Source: an uncultured Lentisphaeria bacterium (GTDB taxonomy: Bacteria; Verrucomicrobiota; Lentisphaeria; Victivallales; Victivallaceae). From it: a stretch of 12,300 bases of DNA. The translations under genes were made by a program, and so were the position numbers. The stretch is taken from positions 1 to 12,300 of the forward strand of contig CALABZ010000404.1 of the NCBI GenBank assembly GCA_937888615.1. Direction: 5' to 3'. This document shows positions 8,332 through 12,300 of this stretch, in pieces (position 1 is the stretch's first letter; the number at the start of each line of letters is the position of its first letter). The notes below the pieces were generated by a model. The model was not told the DNA's origin. It ran no database searches and was given only the letters and a program-made list of their open reading frames with translations.

Positions 8332-8355
8332 ATATAAAAAACAAGAGGTATCCGA

Positions 8356-9489
8356 ATGAAAATCGTTACAAAAACCATCTGGGAAAATCGTTCCGGAGAA
8401 AACATATCCTGGTTCCACCCGAAAGCCGCCGCCATCAACTCCACCGAACTGCTGATGACTCTCCAGAGCATCGAGGGCAGCGATTATTACCTGCCGGTCC
8501 ATGAATCGGTCTCACACGATGGCGGCGAAACCTGGAGCGCCCCGGCTCCGATCCCCAACATGGGACGGGTGGAACTCGAACACAATATCACCGAAGGCGT
8601 CTGCGACGTCGTTCCTGAATACCACGCGCCCACTCAAACCGTCCTCGCCATCGGGCACAATGTCTATTACCGGAACGGACACCTCTTCGACAGTCTCGGC
8701 GACTGGGGCCCGGTCCCGGATAACCTCCGCCTCCAACGCTACCCCCTCTATGCCGTTCGCGATAAAAGCGGCAACTGGACCGCCACCCGCCGCAAGCTCG
8801 AAATCCCCGAGTTGAGCGACACTTCCGCCTATGTCTGCGGTTGCAATCAACGGGTTTTCATGGGCGAAGACCAACTTTTGATTCCTTTCACCTGCGGATA
8901 CTACGGCAGGCATGACCGCATGGCGTTCACCGTGCTGTGCCGTTATGACGGGAAAGAAATCACTTCTGAGAAACGCGGCAACTGCATCGAACTGCCGGTC
9001 GGACGCGGACTGATGGAACCGCAACTGTGCCTGCATGACGGTACTTTTCTGCTGACACTGCGGACCGAGGACGGTTCCGGCCATTACGCGATGTCCGCCG
9101 ACGGCCTGAACTGGGGCGGCATGACCCCGTGGCGCTTCGACACCAACGAAAAACTTTCGATGACCAACACCCAGCAGCATTGGCTTCAGCTCAACGGCAA
9201 GCTGTACCTGATCTACAACCGCGAACTTTCCTACAACCGGCACCTGATGCGCTGGCGCGCGCCGTTGCTGCTCGCCGAAGTCGATCCCGCCAGAATGGTC
9301 CTGCTCCGCGAAACCGAACAAGTGGTGTTTCCGATGATGCCCGAAGACACCACCGCCGAATTCAAGGCGGCGCTGTTCGGCAACTTCCATCCGGTCAACC
9401 TCACGCATGGCGAGGCTCTGATCCTGGCGGGCGAAGAACGCAGTCACAACGCATTTCTGGGCAACACCCTGCAGGCGAGAATCCACTGA
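8356..9489 (+). CDS. Sialidase-like BNR/Asp-box beta-propeller protein, function unknown
   Basis: A 377-residue protein without signal peptide, probably cytoplasmic. It carries a clear Asp-box (SHDGGETW, 53-60) and a second, weaker one (SADGLNW, 247-253), the mark of six-bladed sialidase-type propellers, and would be auto-annotated as exo-alpha-sialidase. However, where true sialidases have the FRIP arginine that holds the carboxylate, this protein reads WFHP (19-22). Other conserved-looking positions are MEPQLC (Glu221), LRTEDGSGHY (Arg236) and IYNREL (Arg289). I therefore call it a sialidase-superfamily member acting on an unknown, possibly non-sialic, sugar. Propeller enzymes of other families (for example GH145) cleave rhamnose-linked sugars, but no specific link is visible. 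The start is supported by GAGG at 8345-8348, seven bases before the ATG. It is first in a likely operon with the pseudopilin 34 bases downstream. Confidence 0.8.
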   Translation: MKIVTKTIWENRSGENISWFHPKAAAINSTELLMTLQSIEGSDYYLPVHESVSHDGGETWSAPAPIPNMGRVELEHNITEGVCDVVPEYHAPTQTVLAIGHNVYYRNGHLFDSLGDWGPVPDNLRLQRYPLYAVRDKSGNWTATRRKLEIPELSDTSAYVCGCNQRVFMGEDQLLIPFTCGYYGRHDRMAFTVLCRYDGKEITSEKRGNCIELPVGRGLMEPQLCLHDGTFLLTLRTEDGSGHYAMSADGLNWGGMTPWRFDTNEKLSMTNTQQHWLQLNGKLYLIYNRELSYNRHLMRWRAPLLLAEVDPARMVLLRETEQVVFPMMPEDTTAEFKAALFGNFHPVNLTHGEALILAGEERSHNAFLGNTLQARIH

Positions 9490-9523
9490 CCAAACATCAA
9501 CAGCCTTACAGACGAGGTAAAAA

Positions 9524-10186
9524 ATGAAAATCCGCCGCTTCACACTCATTGAACTCCTGGTCGTGATCGCAATCATCGCCATCCTCGCCGCCATGCTCCT
9601 CCCCGCCCTGAACCAGGCACGGGAAAAAGCCCGGATGGCCACCTGTACCGGCACCCTCAAGCAACTCGGGCAAGCCAATCACATGTATTGCGCCGACTAT
9701 ATGGACTACCTCCCGCCGGGTTATACCGGTTATGCCCGGGATGTCATAAAAATCAACGGAATATGGTATTCATACGGCCTTTTTTACCAGGAGAAATATA
9801 TCAACGACGCCCGACTGCTCTATTGCCCCAGCAATACCGACAAAAGCAAGTATGGCGTATACGACGGGCTATGGGGACTGGGCAACGGCGAGGATGTCCG
9901 CCATACCGGCGGCTATCTTTACCGTGGTCCCGGATTTCTCAGTTACGCAGCAACTCACCCGTTGAATCAAGGCTTGAAACTGCGAACGCTCAGTTTGAAA
10001 ATCAACCGGGGCTATTTTACCGATCAGGGCCCCAGCTACAAGGCAACCCGCGCTTCCGGTCATCAGGGTGGATACAATATCCTGTATGCCGACGCCCATG
10101 TGAAATGGCTCACCGACCCGACCGGCGTCCTCCGAAGCGACAGTGACGGCGGAATCGCCCTCTTCACTTACGCCGACGGTAAATAA
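9524..10186 (+). CDS. Prepilin-like protein (pseudopilin) with H-X9-D C-terminal signature
   Basis: A 220-residue pseudopilin. A very short leader (MKIRR) is followed by FTLIELLVVIAIIAILAAML, the class III prepilin cleavage/methylation region, with Glu10 at mature position 5. The helix continues through LLPALNQAREKARMATC and the globular part starts near LKQLGQANHMY. Near the C-terminus, SGH(180)QGGYNILYAD(190)AHVKW fits the H-X9-DG processing-associated signature of PVC-group pseudopilins, except that Ala replaces the Gly. The residue before the predicted cleavage site is Arg, not the usual Gly. Cys41, Cys56 and Cys101 could form disulphides. It would be inserted in the inner membrane, cleaved by a prepilin peptidase and assembled by a type II secretion-like or pilus machine that is not encoded here. 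GAGG at 9514-9517, six bases before the ATG, supports the start. Its position just before a secreted carbohydrate-binding protein suggests a role in export or display of that protein (inference). Confidence 0.93.
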   Translation: MKIRRFTLIELLVVIAIIAILAAMLLPALNQAREKARMATCTGTLKQLGQANHMYCADYMDYLPPGYTGYARDVIKINGIWYSYGLFYQEKYINDARLLYCPSNTDKSKYGVYDGLWGLGNGEDVRHTGGYLYRGPGFLSYAATHPLNQGLKLRTLSLKINRGYFTDQGPSYKATRASGHQGGYNILYADAHVKWLTDPTGVLRSDSDGGIALFTYADGK

Positions 10187-10236
10187 TTCCGGTAGATTCG
10201 ATTTACAATATTTATAGACTTTTCAGGAGAAAAAAA

Positions 10237-12300
10237 ATGTCCACGCACTTATTCTGTTTTGTTCCGATAATCGCTCTGATGATCAATTTATATGCCGACG
10301 CCAGTAAAAATCTACTGCGCAATCCCGGTTTCGAAGAGGGTCTGAAATATTGGGGACAGAATGAATGGTCCGGCAAAGAAAGCAAAGCCGGCTTCACCGC
10401 CTCTCGAAAGGATGCCCGCAGTGGAGAAAACAGCGCCAGGATCGAATGGATTTCCGGCGGCGACAATCTTCTGTTGAGCCAGCGTGTAACAATCGACGGT
10501 CCCAAAAGCCTGCTGTTGACGTTCTGGGCCAAATCAGCCATTCAGGAGAGTACCAACGATCAGGTACAGGCCACGGCCGAGTTTTTCGGAAAGGACGGCA
10601 AGAGGATCACTCCCGGCCTCAACAAAATATTTACGACCAGCGACATTTACCAGCAGTTCAGTTGGAGTTTCTCCACGCCTCAGGGAACCGCGGCCATCAA
10701 CATCCATCTGCGCTGCCGCCGTACGGTGACCTGTTTTGACGATGTGAAACTGATTGAATCTTATGGGGTATACCTGAAGGAAAGCATCGTCTGGCCGGAA
10801 CCCAAAGAGCTGGTCATCGATATTTTCAACGATCTGAAAGGCGATGAAACCGCGACGCTGGCCATTGAACTTTATGACGGGTCCGGTAATCTCTTCAGCA
10901 GCGGCAAACGCCCGGTCAAAGCCCACTCCGCCGACACGTTCAGTTTTCCGGTCAAAGACATCAAACCCGGTACTTATAAACTCAAAGTATACCCTGTCGG
11001 CAAACCGGAAAGCGCAGTCGTCAATACCATCGTATGGCCGGAAAACGCTCCGGCGTGGCCCACCCCGTATGACAAACTGAAAGTCCGGAATAATTTCGTC
11101 ACCGAACTCGCCGTCCGAAAAAATATTGCTCTCGGTCCCGAAAAACCGCTCAAGTTCATGAATCCGCGCCGGGGTTGGGTATTTTTCTCTTTCAAAGCCG
11201 ACGCCCCCTGCACCCTCCAGCTTCCCGGAGACGCGGGGGTTAAGCTGGAATTGATCCCCGGTCAAACCGCCGAATCCATGCAATTTCTGACCGCCGGAGA
11301 ACATAGCGTCGCTGCCGGCCGTTCCGCCGGATTTGCGGAAATCACCATCACCACCATGCCGGAAGTCATCGCTTCCGAATATGAAAGCGACGAAGCCCGC
11401 CGCAAATTCACCGACGGCCTGATGGATTCCCCCGCCATGGCCGAGTTTCTGCGCAACAGCAATATCATCATGGAGCGTTTTGCCAACAGCAACATGTTGG
11501 AACCGGATAAAATCCCCGAATCCCACCGCGAACGCATCGCCCGCTGGCGTGCCTCCGGCCGCAAAACCATCGCCACGGCCCACCGCACCGGAGTCGGCCC
11601 CCGCTGGAAAGTAACCCCGCCCGATACCACGAAATTCTGGACCTCCCGGGTCGGTTTGAACGAACTCGACGGTCTGGCCATCGACGAATTTGGCGGCGAA
11701 AGCGAATACGATGTGCCTTTTTTCATCGAAACGGTCAATACGATCAACCGGAAATATCCCGGAAAAACCCTTTACGCATACTGCAACGCCGCATGGTACG
11801 CCCATACCAGAACGAACGGGTTCCGCAAAGTGCTGGCGGCAGGCGGCCATGCGTTCACGCCCGAGCTCTATATGCGTGAACAGCGCGACGAAAGCGCCGC
11901 CAAACGCTATATCAATGACTTCTTCAATTACCTCAGGCTGTGGGAACACAACAACCCCGGCGCATGCCGCAACATTGTCTGGACTTACGGCAGTTCCGAT
12001 GCGTATTACGCCAGTTATGTCCTTGATACTTTCCCGAATGCCGACCACAGATATTTTCTTGATCTCCAGTTCTGCCTGGCCGCCAACGATCCGGCTTTTT
12101 TCGGTCTGCGCGGGGTCTGTCCCTGGATCATCCGTTACGCCAAGCCCGATACACTGGCCTGGCAGGCCAAGCTCATCCGGCATTACTGCATCGAAGGAAA
12201 CCGCACTATGCTCAGTGACAAGTACAGCTACAAATATGACGCCGGACACCTGGCAAACCCGGATTTCGCAGACGGTCTGGCCGGCTGGACCGTCGAACCC
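10237..12300 (+). CDS. Secreted multidomain carbohydrate-active protein with CBM4/9-like module (3' end outside window)
   Basis: The frame is open from ATG 10237 to the right edge (688 codons, no stop). AGGAGA at 10225-10230 is six bases before the ATG. Residues 1-22 look like a signal peptide (hydrophobic core FVPIIALMINL, Ala-Asp-Ala at the cleavage site), although the N-terminus lacks a lysine or arginine. Residues about 25-177 resemble a CBM4/9-type carbohydrate-binding beta-sandwich: opening NPGFEEGLKYW, a GENSARIEW strand, and a closing CFDDVKLIES. A beta domain (about 180-390) follows, then a probable TIM-barrel (about 410-650) with LDGLAIDEFGG (Asp483, Glu484) and FTPELYM (Glu543) as catalytic candidates. 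The last residues, NPDFADGLAGW (674-684), repeat the NPxFxxGLxxW opening of the first module, so a second module seems to begin there. It lies 50 bases after the pseudopilin gene. I do not recognise its glycosidase family; polysaccharide or glycoprotein-glycan binding or cleavage outside the cytoplasm is the reasonable inference. Confidence 0.85.
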   Translation, partial: MSTHLFCFVPIIALMINLYADASKNLLRNPGFEEGLKYWGQNEWSGKESKAGFTASRKDARSGENSARIEWISGGDNLLLSQRVTIDGPKSLLLTFWAKSAIQESTNDQVQATAEFFGKDGKRITPGLNKIFTTSDIYQQFSWSFSTPQGTAAINIHLRCRRTVTCFDDVKLIESYGVYLKESIVWPEPKELVIDIFNDLKGDETATLAIELYDGSGNLFSSGKRPVKAHSADTFSFPVKDIKPGTYKLKVYPVGKPESAVVNTIVWPENAPAWPTPYDKLKVRNNFVTELAVRKNIALGPEKPLKFMNPRRGWVFFSFKADAPCTLQLPGDAGVKLELIPGQTAESMQFLTAGEHSVAAGRSAGFAEITITTMPEVIASEYESDEARRKFTDGLMDSPAMAEFLRNSNIIMERFANSNMLEPDKIPESHRERIARWRASGRKTIATAHRTGVGPRWKVTPPDTTKFWTSRVGLNELDGLAIDEFGGESEYDVPFFIETVNTINRKYPGKTLYAYCNAAWYAHTRTNGFRKVLAAGGHAFTPELYMREQRDESAAKRYINDFFNYLRLWEHNNPGACRNIVWTYGSSDAYYASYVLDTFPNADHRYFLDLQFCLAANDPAFFGLRGVCPWIIRYAKPDTLAWQAKLIRHYCIEGNRTMLSDKYSYKYDAGHLANPDFADGLAGWTVEP

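Noticed and set aside
8356..9489. Calling the BNR protein a GH33 sialidase
   Set aside because: The FRIP arginine is absent, so superfamily membership is supported but sialidase activity is not.
10237..10302. Lipoprotein signal around Cys7 in the last gene
   Set aside because: The residues before Cys7 (His-Leu-Phe) do not match a lipobox and it lies before the hydrophobic core; an Ala-Asp-Ala signal peptidase I site fits better.
10534..12249. 571-codon open frame on the minus strand
   Set aside because: It mirrors the plus-strand CBM-containing gene, which has a Shine-Dalgarno, signal peptide and domain motifs; the antisense translation is Gly/Phe/Asp-rich with no domain.

Overview
The window (about 55% GC by eye, densely coding) looks like a chromosomal carbohydrate-use region of a Lentisphaerae/Victivallis-like bacterium in the PVC group. 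This assignment is an inference. It rests on a short-leader pseudopilin with an FTLIELLVVIAIIAILAAMLLPAL-type helix and a C-terminal H-X9-D signature lying among glycoside hydrolases, on an AraC-type regulator inside the locus, and on secreted carbohydrate-binding-module proteins with unassigned catalytic cores. No rRNA, tRNA, CRISPR array or mobile element is visible.

Region 1 (1-7323, plus strand) is a tight operon-like run. It holds a 5'-truncated uncharacterised glycosidase-like protein (DUF6259-like), a GH1 beta-glucosidase, a GH78 alpha-L-rhamnosidase overlapping it by 4 bases (ATGA), and L-rhamnose isomerase (rhaA) with every known metal ligand present. Together these suggest that rhamnose- and glucose-containing glycosides are taken up and cut inside the cell, with L-rhamnose passed to the rhamnulose pathway. 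The kinase and aldolase (rhaB, rhaD) and a transporter are not in the window.

Region 2 (7377-8355) is an AraC-family regulator on the minus strand, convergent with rhaA and divergent from the next plus-strand genes. The 91-base AT-rich spacer holds a good sigma70-like promoter reading rightward and a 6-base direct repeat 20 bases apart, which is a possible regulator site.

Region 3 (8356-12300, plus strand) holds a BNR/Asp-box beta-propeller protein that lacks the sialidase FRIP arginine, a type II secretion/type IV pilin-like pseudopilin, and a large secreted protein that runs off the right edge. That last protein starts with a CBM4/9-like module, has a middle region resembling a TIM-barrel glycosidase, and begins what looks like a second copy of the same module at the very end of the window. 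The three are closely spaced, each with its own Shine-Dalgarno sequence, and are probably co-transcribed. The most interesting candidates for new biology are the unassigned enzymes (first and last genes), the sialidase-like protein without the sialidase arginine, and the pairing of a pseudopilin with a secreted carbohydrate-active protein.
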